64,000 nucleotides of DNA. Source: Neobacillus sp. YX16 (lineage in GTDB: Bacteria > Bacillota > Bacilli > Bacillales > Cytobacillaceae). Made by a program: the position numbers and the translations under genes. Under the pieces are notes generated by a model. It was not told the DNA's origin and searched no databases. It saw only the letters and a program-made list of their open reading frames with translations. Of the stretch, positions 15,065-23,688 are shown in pieces (positions within the stretch are counted from its first letter, which is position 1; the number at the start of each line of letters is the position of its first letter). The stretch is from assembly GCF_030123505.1 (NCBI RefSeq), contig NZ_CP126115.1:3982001-4046000 (forward strand), written 5' to 3'.

Positions 15065-16860
15065 CCCTCAGTTTGATACGAATATCTCTTGAATGCTCAC
15101 TTATTCGCAGGATTTCATAACCCTTGTAATTGGATTTACGGGTAATTGAAATGAGTTCAGATCATCTTGGCTTCGTGAAGGCATAGTTAAATAAAGGAGT
15201 CAGCTACCACTCCATATTTTACCATATAATGTACATCTCCACGCCGCCCCTGGAGGCTTTCCCTCCCATGTCTCAACGGGTCAATCGCCCTCTCATTCCT
15301 TCGTCATGCCTATCCAAGGGGTGGAGGCCAGTTATGCTAACCTGATGGGTCACAGTGCCCTTTTGTTTAAGAAACCTGGTACTCCGTACATATTTGAAAT
15401 CCTACGAATAAGACAACATTCAAAAATTAAAGTTAACAATTTTAAATGATGCATTTATAAAACTAATGTATTATTTCTATGCTGCTAAAGGGATTAATAC
15501 TTGGATTTTACTTGGACAGTAAGACTCGTTTCGTCGTGCTATTCCTACAAAAATCCTGGCTAGTTTTCCTATCAGTTTCATTATTGATTTCATTTTCTTT
15601 ATCTTTTTAACCTTCACATTATGGGAATGGATCGCTTTAAATTCAGGGTTATTCATCACAAGGCTCATGGTTGCTAAGTAGAGGAAGCGTCGGAGTCTTG
15701 ATCTTCCTCGCTTTGAAATGACAATCTGACCTTTCCATTTACCTGAACTTGCTTCAGCTAGGTGTAATCCTGCATGACGTAATAGAGAGTTCCCGTGGGA
15801 GAATCCACTTAAATCTCCTGACTCACCTAGTATCCCAGCTAATGAAATTCCACTTATTCCTTTAATCGTAAGTAGTTTTTTTGCAAATGGTATTTTATTG
15901 AGAACTTCTTTAACTTGTTGTTCAACTCTTTCGAGTTGTTTTACAGCGAGGTCATATTCTTCTAATAATTGTTCTAGGTGGAATTTATAAGCATCAAGTG
16001 CTTGTCCAGTTCCAATAGAAGATTTTGCTAGATTGATCAATAGATGAGCTTTTTTAGGCCCTGGTTGTCTTTTCATTAATGACTTCCATCCCCTCTGGAC
16101 ATCTAGTGACTCCATTGAAGATATTTCATCTGGAGTCGGAAACAAAAGAAGGGCTGCGATGGCTCCTTTGCACGAAACATTGTTAAACACTTGTCGCAAC
16201 TCTGGAAAGACAACATCCACCCATCGATTTATTTGATTTATTGACATTACGAGACGTTTTACAATCACATCACGGTTGGACATTAGAACTCTAAGTTTTT
16301 CAAATGATTCTGAGGATGGGCGAATAAAAGAATAGTAGCCGTTTTTGACCATATCTGCGATAACTAGTGCATCTTTTTTATCACTCTTTGATTGGGTATT
16401 ATCACGATTCTCTTTATTCCTTTTTACTAAGTGGGGGATTGACTGTTACTACCTCAATGTCTTTTGTATATAACCATTTTGATAGGTTAATCCAGTAATG
16501 ACCTGTAGGCTCCATACCTACTATTGCTGTATCTAAGTTTTTTAGTCTTTTTAAATTTTGGATCCAGCTTAATAGATTAACGAATCCCTCTTCATTATTT
16601 TCAAATATAAGAGGATCTCCAACTACAATTCCTCGGAAGTTAACTGCTCTTGCAACGTGTAGTTGTTGAGCAATATCAACACCAACAATAAGGTGTGTAT
16701 CGGAAATTCTTTCTATTAGTTGATTTTGTTTGTCTTGCATTTAAAATTCATATTAGGGCTTCCTCCTTAAGACTCTGAGTTAGATTGGACTCTATACTCG
16801 TATCTTACTGAGGGGCTCAATTTTTTTCAAACCTGATATTTAACGATCTACAGGAATGCT
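15065..16860 (-). mobile_element. IS110-family element, copy 1 (defective)
   Basis: Alignment by eye with the second copy (36738-38528) defines the ends: identity begins at CCCTCAG and stops at GGAATGCT. Length is 1796 bp against 1791, explained by a 4-bp insertion near 15187 and one extra G in the transposase. CT occurs at both junctions (15063-15064 and 16859-16860), with no terminal inverted repeats, as in IS110. About 410 bp of non-coding DNA lies downstream of the transposase. The right flank is an interspersed repeat copy (CTAACCTGCTCC...). Confidence 0.8.
15477..16740 (-). pseudogene. IS110-family transposase, frameshifted
   Basis: The same protein as the intact 420-aa transposase of copy 2, but one extra G in the run near 16431-16435 (GTGGGGG instead of GTGGGG on the plus strand) shifts the frame after about residue 105. 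The N-terminal piece has VGVDIAQ and GMEPTGHYW of the RuvC-like DEDD domain. The C-terminal piece has the Tnp20 region with the serine in ASSGKWKGQ. A single-base indel in a homopolymer could also be a sequencing error, but several substitutions relative to copy 2 argue for decay. Confidence 0.85.
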
Positions 16861-16955
16861 AACCTGCTCCTTTAGTTCAATAACAAAAGCTGCCAATATG
16901 ACAGCTAGATCTTCAACTCTTGCCCCCGTTACTTGAAGAAGAAAAGTATAACACT
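16861..16955 (+). repeat. Interspersed repeat copy, right of IS110 copy 1
   Basis: AACCTGCTCC...TTAGTTCAATAA, hairpin AGCTGCC/GACAGCT, then second half CTCTTGCCCCCGTTACTTGA. Its left end is interrupted by the IS110 element. Confidence 0.65.
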
Positions 16956-17012
16956 CCATCTTATTTACATCATACTATACTTTACATTGGTCCTAATATT
17001 CCATAATGCATA

Positions 17013-17567
17013 TTAGTCTAGGTAATATATTGTCATACTAAGACGAGTTAACTTATCCCCAGAATTATAGTAGGTGTGAGGTCTATCAGCCTTAAATCTA
17101 ATTGAATCACCGTTCTTTAGATTATAATTGCATTCGTTTACAGTAATAATGACTTCTCCATCAAAAACAGTAATAAATTCCTCCCCCCCCACTCTATGTC
17201 CAACTGAATTTAATTTCCCCTCTGGTTCAATTTCAACAGAGTAAATTTCAAATCGTTTATTTTCTTGAAAGGGAAATATGGGAAAAACTCTGTATCTTCC
17301 ATTGTCTTCGGATAATACTTGTATCTCACTTCGCAAAACAACTTTAGCATCAGGTTGAGGAACATTAATTAGAGAAGTAAAGGAGACCTTTAATCCCTTA
17401 GCAATTTTCCAAATAGTTGTAATAGTTGGACTCGAATCACCCCTTTCAATTTGTCCTATCATAGCTTTACTGACACCACTTAGTTCAGAGACTTTCTCTA
17501 AACTAAGTTTCTCTTTCTCTCTGATAGCCTTTAAATTTCTTGCCAAAATCTTTTGAATTTCTTCCAT
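17013..17567 (-). CDS. XRE-family regulator with C-terminal cupin domain
   Basis: 184 aa from the ATG at 17567 (AGAGGTG site). Residues 10-65 are a helix-turn-helix of the XRE type (ARNLKAIREKEKLSLEKVSELSGVSKAMIGQIERG). Residues 105-180 form a cupin_2 barrel (EGKLNSVGHRVGGEEFITVFDGEV). Such HTH-cupin proteins usually sense a small amino acid or amine and control a neighbouring transporter. The divergent LysE-type exporter 116 bp away is the obvious target. The intergenic region carries a palindrome suitable as operator. Confidence 0.85.
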   Translation of the reverse strand: MEEIQKILARNLKAIREKEKLSLEKVSELSGVSKAMIGQIERGDSSPTITTIWKIAKGLKVSFTSLINVPQPDAKVVLRSEIQVLSEDNGRYRVFPIFPFQENKRFEIYSVEIEPEGKLNSVGHRVGGEEFITVFDGEVIITVNECNYNLKNGDSIRFKADRPHTYYNSGDKLTRLSMTIYYLD

Positions 17568-17612
17568 AAAATCACCTCTACTCAATTTACAATATAACGT
17601 ACATTATGTAAA

Positions 17613-17634
17613 ATATAACATAAATAAGTTATAT
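17613..17634. promoter_or_regulatory. Candidate operator of the XRE-cupin regulator
   Basis: ATATAAC, 8-bp spacer, GTTATAT between the divergent regulator and exporter genes. GTACATTAT words occur at both sides (17599 and 17645). Confidence 0.45.
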
Positions 17635-17683
17635 TGTCCTTTTTGTACATTATAACATACGAATAGAGAGGGGAGTTTTAAAA

Positions 17684-18271
17684 GTGCCTTTATTACCATT
17701 CTTGTTGTTTGTTTTTGTTAGTAGTTTTACTCCAGGTCCAAACAATTTTATGGCAATGTCCTTTGCAAATAAATATGGATTTAAAAAAACAATAAAATTT
17801 TGTTTAGGAGTCGCCGTAGGATTTTTTGTTCTCGCATTTTTGTGTAGTTTTTTTAACCTTTTGCTTATAAACCTTTTGCCAGTGATAAAAGCACCTTTAA
17901 CCATTTTAGGTGTAGGTTATATGTTATATTTGGCTTATAAAACAATTACAAGTAAAGACGATAATAATGAAAAAAATGAAGGTAATGATAAAAATCTTTT
18001 CATAATAGGTGTATTGGTACAATTTATAAATCCAAAAGGTATTCTTTACGGTATAACGTTAGTATCAACCTTCATATTGCCCTATTACACTTCTTACTTT
18101 AGTTACTTTATTCTTTCACTTTTTTTAGGGATTGTTGGTTTAATGAGTTCATCATGTTGGAGTTTATTTGGTTCTATTTTTCAAAAATTTTTAGCGAAGT
18201 ATAGACAATTATTTAATATAATTATGGCATTGTTATTGGTATATAGTGCTATTTCAATTGTTTTCCATTAA
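17684..18271 (+). CDS. LysE/RhtB-family amino-acid exporter
   Basis: 195 aa from a GTG start with GGGGAG upstream. Six hydrophobic segments are visible, and the N-terminal signature FTPGPNNFMAMSFANKYG is diagnostic of the LysE/RhtB superfamily. The hydrophilic loop KDDNNEKNEGNDKN precedes the second half, which has FINPKGILYGITLVSTF (family N-P-K motif). It should export amino acids or related metabolites across the cytoplasmic membrane. It is divergent from an XRE-cupin regulator that probably controls it. Confidence 0.85.
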   Translation: MPLLPFLLFVFVSSFTPGPNNFMAMSFANKYGFKKTIKFCLGVAVGFFVLAFLCSFFNLLLINLLPVIKAPLTILGVGYMLYLAYKTITSKDDNNEKNEGNDKNLFIIGVLVQFINPKGILYGITLVSTFILPYYTSYFSYFILSLFLGIVGLMSSSCWSLFGSIFQKFLAKYRQLFNIIMALLLVYSAISIVFH

Positions 18272-18354
18272 CGGACGTTCATAAAATTAACAAAAGGAGG
18301 GTGCCTAAATTTATCGTTAGACATTAAGCACCTCTCCTTTTTGACTTGGTAGTT

Positions 18355-18480
18355 ATTAAACAATCCTACACCGTTAGCACAACAAGCAAAAAAAGACCGC
18401 CGCAGCGATCTTCATCTTTAACTATTGCACCTGTTAGCACAATAAGAAGAGGACCAAAAAATGGTCCTCTTTGTCTTTCT
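18355..18480 (+). repeat. Interspersed repeat copy with two hairpins
   Basis: ACACCGTTAGCACAACAAG, hairpin AGACCGCCGCAGCGATCT, second half ACTATTGCACCTGTTAGCAC, then a second hairpin AAGAGGACCA/TGGTCCTCTT with trailing T residues that probably acts as terminator. Confidence 0.7.
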
Positions 18481-18498
18481 TATAATTCTCTCGGTGGT

Positions 18499-18957
18499 TT
18501 ATCGCCCGTTTATATATTTAATAACTGCCATTTCCTTACCAAACCTATCACCATTATCAATAAATCCCAAACTTGAGTATAAATTATGTGCTCCCAAATT
18601 TTCTGGATGATAACCTACAACAATTTTTTTCACATTTGGTAATTTAGTCATCTCTGAAATCATCATTTTAGTTGCCGCTTTACCTATACCCTTGCCTTGG
18701 AATTTTTTATCCAACATTATTCTATATACCCAATAACCATCAAGTTCTTCTTGAACAGAATTGTACATTAAAAAGCCAACTACTCTTTCTTCAAAATAAA
18801 TAGCAAATGGTTTTAATGTATGCTCAAACTTTGATTGGGCTATTGATATAGCATTTGGCTCAATGTATTCTTTTTGTTCTTTTGATACCTCTAATTCACA
18901 ACAGTCGTACCAGTTTTCCGCATTTAATTCTACAATTTTCACATTGTTTGTACTCAT
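18499..18957 (-). CDS. GNAT N-acetyltransferase (BltD/spermidine-acetyltransferase-like)
   Basis: 152 aa. The acetyl-CoA binding motif A is LDKKFQGKGIGKAATKMM (about 84-101). The N-terminal region (VSKEQKEYIEPNAISIAQS, PFAIYFEERVVGFLMY) and the C-terminal ENLGAHNLYSSLGFIDNGD follow the pattern of BltD/PaiA polyamine acetyltransferases. It could acetylate polyamines or an antibiotic. Its ribosome binding site AGGGGA lies inside a hairpin and is preceded by an 18-codon leader ORF, so translational attenuation is likely. Confidence 0.85.
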   Translation of the reverse strand: MSTNNVKIVELNAENWYDCCELEVSKEQKEYIEPNAISIAQSKFEHTLKPFAIYFEERVVGFLMYNSVQEELDGYWVYRIMLDKKFQGKGIGKAATKMMISEMTKLPNVKKIVVGYHPENLGAHNLYSSLGFIDNGDRFGKEMAVIKYINGR

Positions 18958-18960
18958 AAT

Positions 18961-19018
18961 TTTCCCCTTTCAAATTCGGGGAAACGCTTAACAATTTTGT
19001 TAATTAGGCGTTATCCCC
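18961..19018 (-). promoter_or_regulatory. Candidate translational attenuator of the GNAT gene
   Basis: Three segments compete on the minus-strand RNA: segment 1 GGGGATAACGC (19018-19008, inside the leader ORF), segment 2 GCGTTTCCCC (18987-18978) and segment 3 GGGGAAA (18967-18961, covering the ribosome binding site). 1:2 pairing (10 bp, one bulge) frees the site; 2:3 pairing (7 bp) hides it. A ribosome stalled early in the leader would favour 1:2 and switch the gene on. Confidence 0.55.
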
Positions 19019-19056
19019 TTGTAGTCATTAATAATAAAAATTCTTTTGTTTGTCAT
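19000..19056 (-). CDS. Leader peptide upstream of the GNAT gene
   Basis: 18 codons (MTNKRIFIINDYKGITPN) with a strong GAGGAGGCG ribosome binding site. It ends 42 bp before the acetyltransferase start. Its last codons form segment 1 of the competing stems described at 18961-19018. A short ORF with a better ribosome binding site than the following gene, plus competing hairpins, is the hallmark of drug-inducible translational attenuation as in cat and erm genes. Confidence 0.55.
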   Translation of the reverse strand: MTNKRIFIINDYKGITPN

Positions 19057-19170
19057 AATGAACGCCTCCTCTAACAACTATTGCCTATAAATTATATAAA
19101 TGAATTTATAGAATATTTAATTATACTATATTTTTCTATTAAATTACTTCATAAAATAAATTTACTTTCA

Positions 19171-19287
19171 TCTTCAACTCCCGTTAGTGGAACAAGTAAA
19201 AATAGCCGCCGAAGCAGCAGGCAATCTTAAACTATCGCACCCGTTCGTAATATAAGGTTAGCCAGATTTTTCTGGTTGACCTTTTTT
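19171..19287 (+). repeat. Interspersed repeat copy with terminal hairpin
   Basis: CTTCAACTCCCGTTAGTGGA, GC-rich arm pair GCCGCC/GGCAAT, second half AACTATCGCACCCGTT, then hairpin GGTTAGCCAG/CTGGTTGACC with TTTTTT. The end is a good plus-strand terminator. Confidence 0.65.
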
Positions 19288-19309
19288 CATATGGTCTTAT
19301 GATTACGGT

Positions 19310-19492
19310 AGTCGGGGTAGAACGTCGCACCCGTGGGATTCAATCCCGTTAGCTAAACTGTTCACCCCCTACTTGTATAAACATGTTTCAGGCTGGTTGG
19401 GACATAGATCCCGTTTAACAAGCGAACCTATGACATTACAAGAAGCCTTAGGGGATACCGACTAATATTGCATTTCAGGGAGGAGATAAAGT
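19310..19492 (+). ncRNA. Candidate bridge-RNA region of the IS110-family element
   Basis: 183 bp of non-coding DNA lies directly upstream of an IS110-type transposase and can form several stems (GGGATTCAATCCC; GGTT...AACC around TCCCGTTTAACAAGCG). IS110 elements such as IS621 encode the bridge RNA in this position. The exact RNA ends and guide loops cannot be set by eye. CATTACAAGAAGCC (19434-19447) recurs at 8911-8924. Confidence 0.4.
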
Positions 19493-20731
19493 ATGAATCC
19501 AGTCATTGGTCTGGATGTATCAAAAGGGGAAAGTCAGGTACAAGCTTTTTTAGATAAAGGTAAGCCATACCGTAAGAGCTTTAGTATTAATCATGATCTT
19601 GAGGGTTTGGGGAATTTATTAGATTTCCTTCAAGAAGTTGAGAAATCAGCAGGTGGTCATCAACCTTCGGTCGTTTTAGAATCAACTGGGCACTATCATA
19701 TTCCCGTTATTCAGTTTTTAGAGGAACAAAAATATGTTTATATTATCGTCAATCCTCTTATCTCACACAGAGCCAAGAGCTCAAGCCTAAGAAAGGTAAA
19801 AACAGATGCAATCGATGCTTATCACCTTTGTGAATTGTATTATAAAGAAGAATTAGAGCCTTACAAGAAGCGTGGAGTTCAACTCTTAAACCTTCGTAAT
19901 CTAACAAGACAACAAGAGAGTATTGCAGAAATATCAGCGAAAACAAAGTTACAGCTTCATTCTTTAATCGATCAGGTATTTCCAGAGTATCGAGGTGTAT
20001 TTGGAAGCCTATATTCGAAAGTATCATTGCTTACTTTACTAGAGTTCCCTACTTCTAAGGCTGTATTAAGTGTGAGTGAAAAAGAGTTAACGGATACAAT
20101 AGCTTCATTATGTATGAGTCGTTCGGAGTCATGGGCAAAGGAAAAAGCACAGAAGTTAAGAGAAGCAGCCCTTCGTGATCCTTTTCAAAACAATCTCTAT
20201 GATAGTCATATTTTCAACCTTGAAATTTTGGTTAAGATTGTTCTTCAATACCAAGAGCATCTATCCAATATTGCGGATGAAATAGATGCCCTCGCTAGCG
20301 AAATTGAAGAATATGAAATCCTTCAATCTATCCCTGGAATCGGAGAAAAAATCGCTGCAACGATTATTTCTGAAATCGGAGAGATAGATCGGTTTAATGG
20401 TGCCAAGAGGTTGGTTGCATTCGCTGGAATAGATCCTAGTGTGTACTCTTCAGGAAAGTTTACTGCATCGGTAAACCGAATAACCAAACGTGGCTCGTGT
20501 AGGCTTCGCCACGCCTTGTATATGGCTGTTCAAAGTGGTATTCGGGATTCCCGTAAAAAGAAAACGACTGATGAGATTATTCCACGCAATAGAAGACTAC
20601 GAGAGTTTTACGATAAGAAACGAGAAGAAGGAAAACCCTTTAGAGTAGCGATCATTGCCTGTACAAATAAGCTCTTACATTGGATTTACGCCTTATTAAA
20701 AAGCAGATCTACTTTCCAAGATATAGCTTAA
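19493..20731 (+). CDS. IS110-family transposase
   Basis: 412 aa, full length. The RuvC-like DEDD domain shows GLDVSKGE (first Asp), LESTGHYH (Glu) and KTDAIDAYHL (Asp pair). The C-terminal Tnp20 domain has IPGIGEKIAATIISEIG (helix-hairpin-helix-like) and the serine region IDPSVYSSGKF. This enzyme recombines DNA guided by a bridge RNA in characterised relatives. It is only distantly similar to the other IS110 transposase in the window. AGGGAGGAG precedes the ATG. Confidence 0.92.
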   Translation: MNPVIGLDVSKGESQVQAFLDKGKPYRKSFSINHDLEGLGNLLDFLQEVEKSAGGHQPSVVLESTGHYHIPVIQFLEEQKYVYIIVNPLISHRAKSSSLRKVKTDAIDAYHLCELYYKEELEPYKKRGVQLLNLRNLTRQQESIAEISAKTKLQLHSLIDQVFPEYRGVFGSLYSKVSLLTLLEFPTSKAVLSVSEKELTDTIASLCMSRSESWAKEKAQKLREAALRDPFQNNLYDSHIFNLEILVKIVLQYQEHLSNIADEIDALASEIEEYEILQSIPGIGEKIAATIISEIGEIDRFNGAKRLVAFAGIDPSVYSSGKFTASVNRITKRGSCRLRHALYMAVQSGIRDSRKKKTTDEIIPRNRRLREFYDKKREEGKPFRVAIIACTNKLLHWIYALLKSRSTFQDIA

Positions 20732-20865
20732 AATCTATATCTAACTAAATACAACAAAACCTTCCAAAAAGAGCATAACGGAAGGTTATTTGGCATGAAT
20801 ATTTTTAGTATAACATGAGGTTATTAAACTTTTAATTAAAAAATGTTGACAAACTATTAGCTGGT

Positions 20866-22341
20866 TTAGTTGAAGAGTGGGGGTTTTCGATATTTTGTAG
20901 ATTGTTCAAAAGAATACGCTAGCTTAATTAATATTCCTTCACTAAAGGCACCGCCAGCAAATGTTATTCCGAAGGGTCTTCCGTTTTCCATATAACCTGC
21001 TGGGACTGCGATGGAAGGATAGCCAGCTTTAGCACAAATAGTAGAACCGATATAAGAAGGAAACAATATTGCATCCAGATTATATTTTTTTAATGCATAA
21101 TCAATTCCTTGCTCTTGGGAAAAATATAAATCTTCTAGTTTTGCATTTAAATATCCAGGATTAGCCAATGTGTTATGTGGTAATCCCTGTCTATATTCAA
21201 GCATATTCTGCCCGTACTTTAATGTTTTCTCTTCATTCCTTGTATTAAATTCAATTAGTTCTGTATCCATATGTACTGGCAGATAAGAAGGAAGTTGAGA
21301 AAGGTAATTTCCTAATGCATGTTTTATTTCATAAATAGGAACTCCCCAACTCCATTCCCTGTGAAAAGATGGAATATCAATTTGCTCGACGACTTCTGCA
21401 CCTTTACATCGTATCGTTTGAATTGCATTGTTAAAAAGGTTTTCATCATACTCACCTGAATCCCTGTAATAATCTTCCGTAGCATTATTAAAAACACCAA
21501 TTCTCGCACCATCTAGTCCTTCTGAATCTAAAAAGGAAGTATAGTCTTGATAAGAAATACCTTCGCTTTTATATGTAGCTGGATCAAACTGATCAACACT
21601 AGTTAAAGCCCCTAATAAAATAGCTGCGTCAGTAACTGTCCTTGCAATAGGACCTGGCGTATCTTGTGTGTAAGTAAAAGGAATAATTCCACCTCGGCTA
21701 ATTAAACCAACCGTTGGTTTAATCCCAACCACTGAGTTCTGAGTGGCAGGACTGAGAATAGAAGCGTCCGTTTCTGTTCCGAGGGATAATACGGTTAAAT
21801 TTGCTGCGACTGCCACAGCCGAACCAGAACTAGAACCACCAACAAAAAATTCACCTGGACCATATGGATTTAGCGTTTGACCGCCTCTTGAACTGTAACC
21901 TGCCCACATCGTTGTAGACATTCCATTTGCTAATTCGGTCATATTGGTTTTTCCGATAATAACAGCTCCTGCTTTCCGTAGTTTTTCTACTAAAAAGGCA
22001 TCTTTTGTACTCAAATGATTTTCTAAAGCTAAAGTTCCTGCACTTGTATGCATTTTATCTTTAGTTTCGATGTTGTCTTTAAGCAAAACTGGAATGCCGT
22101 GAAGTGGACCTCTAGCTCCCTTTGTTTTTCTTTCATGGTCTAAACCTTCTGCAATAAAAATAGCGTCAGGATTTATCTCAAGTATAGAATTTAATTTAGA
22201 CCCACTTTGGTCATACTTAGCGATCCTGTATAGATAATACATAACGAGTTCTTTTGAGGTTAAAACACCCGTCTCCAATACTTCTTGGATTTCTTTGATC
22301 ATTAATTCTTCTTTGAGAATCTTATTAAAAATTAACTCCAT
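20866..22341 (-). CDS. Amidase-signature family hydrolase
   Basis: 491 aa from the ATG at 22341 (GGGTG site); a GTG at 22353 is also possible. The Ser-cisSer-Lys triad region is clear: Lys in PVLLKDNIETKD, the glycine/serine stretch GGSSSGSAVAVAAN, and the nucleophile region GTETDASILSPA, where most family members have GxDxGGS. It hydrolyses amide bonds of small substrates. The closest general type is the GatA-like amidase found singly in Bacillus (for example YerM), not the GatCAB subunit, since no gatB or gatC adjoins. The substrate is unknown. Confidence 0.85.
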   Translation of the reverse strand: MELIFNKILKEELMIKEIQEVLETGVLTSKELVMYYLYRIAKYDQSGSKLNSILEINPDAIFIAEGLDHERKTKGARGPLHGIPVLLKDNIETKDKMHTSAGTLALENHLSTKDAFLVEKLRKAGAVIIGKTNMTELANGMSTTMWAGYSSRGGQTLNPYGPGEFFVGGSSSGSAVAVAANLTVLSLGTETDASILSPATQNSVVGIKPTVGLISRGGIIPFTYTQDTPGPIARTVTDAAILLGALTSVDQFDPATYKSEGISYQDYTSFLDSEGLDGARIGVFNNATEDYYRDSGEYDENLFNNAIQTIRCKGAEVVEQIDIPSFHREWSWGVPIYEIKHALGNYLSQLPSYLPVHMDTELIEFNTRNEEKTLKYGQNMLEYRQGLPHNTLANPGYLNAKLEDLYFSQEQGIDYALKKYNLDAILFPSYIGSTICAKAGYPSIAVPAGYMENGRPFGITFAGGAFSEGILIKLAYSFEQSTKYRKPPLFN

Positions 22342-22410
22342 AAATTTTTTCACCCATTCACTTTATGTAATAAATAATCTTCATAATTTTATCATGTTTT
22401 GTAATTTTTT

Positions 22411-22515
22411 CTTCAACTAAACTGCTTCGATAGCACAAAAAGAAAAGCCGTCAAAATGACAGCTTCGGTCTTACACTCTTGCACCCATTAGTTTAAGTAT
22501 ATTTTTTCACAATCT
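22411..22515 (+). repeat. Interspersed repeat copy
   Basis: CTTCAACTAAACTGCTTCGA, hairpin GCCGTC/GACAGC, second half CTCTTGCACCCATTAGTTTA, tail TATTTTTTCACAA. A full-length member. Confidence 0.75.
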
Positions 22516-22571
22516 AATAATTATTTCTCATGTTTAATTTCTTTTTTCGGATTACAACTGAATAATTCAGC

Positions 22572-22600
22572 AAAAAAAACCGACTTAATGTCGGTTTTCA
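22572..22600 (-). terminator. Terminator of the NmrA-type reductase
   Basis: Minus-strand GAAAACCGAC, loop ATTAA, GTCGGTTTTTTTT. Confidence 0.85.
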
Positions 22601-22618
22601 AATTGATTTTTATTTTGT

Positions 22619-23482
22619 TTATGAAATTGCATTAACAAGTTGGGTCAGTGATTCGTTGATTGGAGCAACTGGACGACCAAGAACTTTCTCAAAATCATTG
22701 CTTTCAACTTCTAGTGAACCGTTCCGAATGCTTTCTTGAATTCCTACTACTATAGGAATCACAAAATCAGGTAAACCTAAGCCTTTCATGATCTCTGCAT
22801 ATTTTTCGTCGCTAACTTGTCGTACAGGTACTTCTTTACCCAATACATTACCAAGAGCAGATGCCAATTCTTCTTGAGTTAAAAGTGGACCAGAAAGTTC
22901 ATATACTGTATTTTCGTGACCACTTCCAACAAGAACTGCTGCCGCTGCATCTGCGTAATCTTGTTGCAGTGCCCAGCCTACTTTACCTTCTCCAGCAGAT
23001 GTTACCCATGGAGCTCCTGACATAGCTCCTTGAATGCTTCCAATTTCATTTTCCAAATACCAATTGTTACGCAAGAAAGAATATGGGATACCTGTCTTAA
23101 TGATGGCTGCTTCTGTCGCAACATGAGGAGGAGCCATTATATTTTTGCTTTCTGTTGCATTTGCTAAACTTGTGTAAGCAATAAATTTTACTCCTGCATG
23201 TTCAGCTGCTCGGACAGCATTAGTATGTTGACGAATTCTCGTTTCATTGTCACCATCCGCAGAAATAATTAATAAGCGGTCAATCCCTTTAAAAGCATTT
23301 TCTAATGTTTCTGGATGATCAAAATCTCCATGACGAACTTCCACCCCACGACTACGAAGTCCTTCTGCTTTCTCTGGGTTTCTAACACTTACTGCCAACT
23401 CTCTTGCAGGTATAGATTTCAATAATGATTCTACAACCTTTGAACCTAATTTCCCTGTTGCTCCTGTAACTAATATTTTCAT
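22619..23482 (-). CDS. NmrA-type NAD(P)H-dependent reductase (QOR2/YtfG-like)
   Basis: 287 aa from ATG 23482 (GGAGG site). A Rossmann dinucleotide motif VTGATGKLGSKVVESLL opens the protein. AVSVRNPEKAEGL, HGDFDHPETLENAF and FLRNNWYLEN follow the atypical short-chain reductase group that includes E. coli QorB (YtfG). It probably reduces quinones or senses redox state. It is transcribed divergently from an Rrf2-family regulator, a pairing like B. subtilis ywnA-ywnB, and the intergenic region contains two palindromes that likely bind this regulator. Confidence 0.85.
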   Translation of the reverse strand: MKILVTGATGKLGSKVVESLLKSIPARELAVSVRNPEKAEGLRSRGVEVRHGDFDHPETLENAFKGIDRLLIISADGDNETRIRQHTNAVRAAEHAGVKFIAYTSLANATESKNIMAPPHVATEAAIIKTGIPYSFLRNNWYLENEIGSIQGAMSGAPWVTSAGEGKVGWALQQDYADAAAAVLVGSGHENTVYELSGPLLTQEELASALGNVLGKEVPVRQVSDEKYAEIMKGLGLPDFVIPIVVGIQESIRNGSLEVESNDFEKVLGRPVAPINESLTQLVNAIS

Positions 23483-23522
23483 TTTGTCTTCCTCCAATTC
23501 AGATTTACCTGTAACAATACCT

Positions 23523-23553
23523 ATTACATGTAATAATTTTAGTTACATGTAAT
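23523..23553. promoter_or_regulatory. Twin palindromes, candidate Rrf2 operator
   Basis: ATTACATGTAAT at 23523-23534 and GTTACATGTAAT at 23542-23553, 19 bp apart, between the reductase and the Rrf2-type gene. Confidence 0.55.
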
Positions 23554-23688
23554 CGATTTGTCAACATGTATGCAAAATGCTATTTATTATTTTTTTCGTA
23601 ATTTGGTATAATAAACTTGTAATCAAATTAATTACATGATGAAGAAATAAAATCAATAACGGAAAAGTTAATAGGGGTGGTGAAGAAC

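Larger units (their letters stand above)
19310..20800 (+). mobile_element. IS110-family element, second type (ends approximate)
   Basis: Intact transposase gene plus structured upstream non-coding DNA. There are no terminal inverted repeats, so the ends are estimates. A hairpin (CCTTCC...GGAAGG, 20761-20789) follows the transposase. A copy of the interspersed repeat ends about 25-60 bp to the left. Confidence 0.5.
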
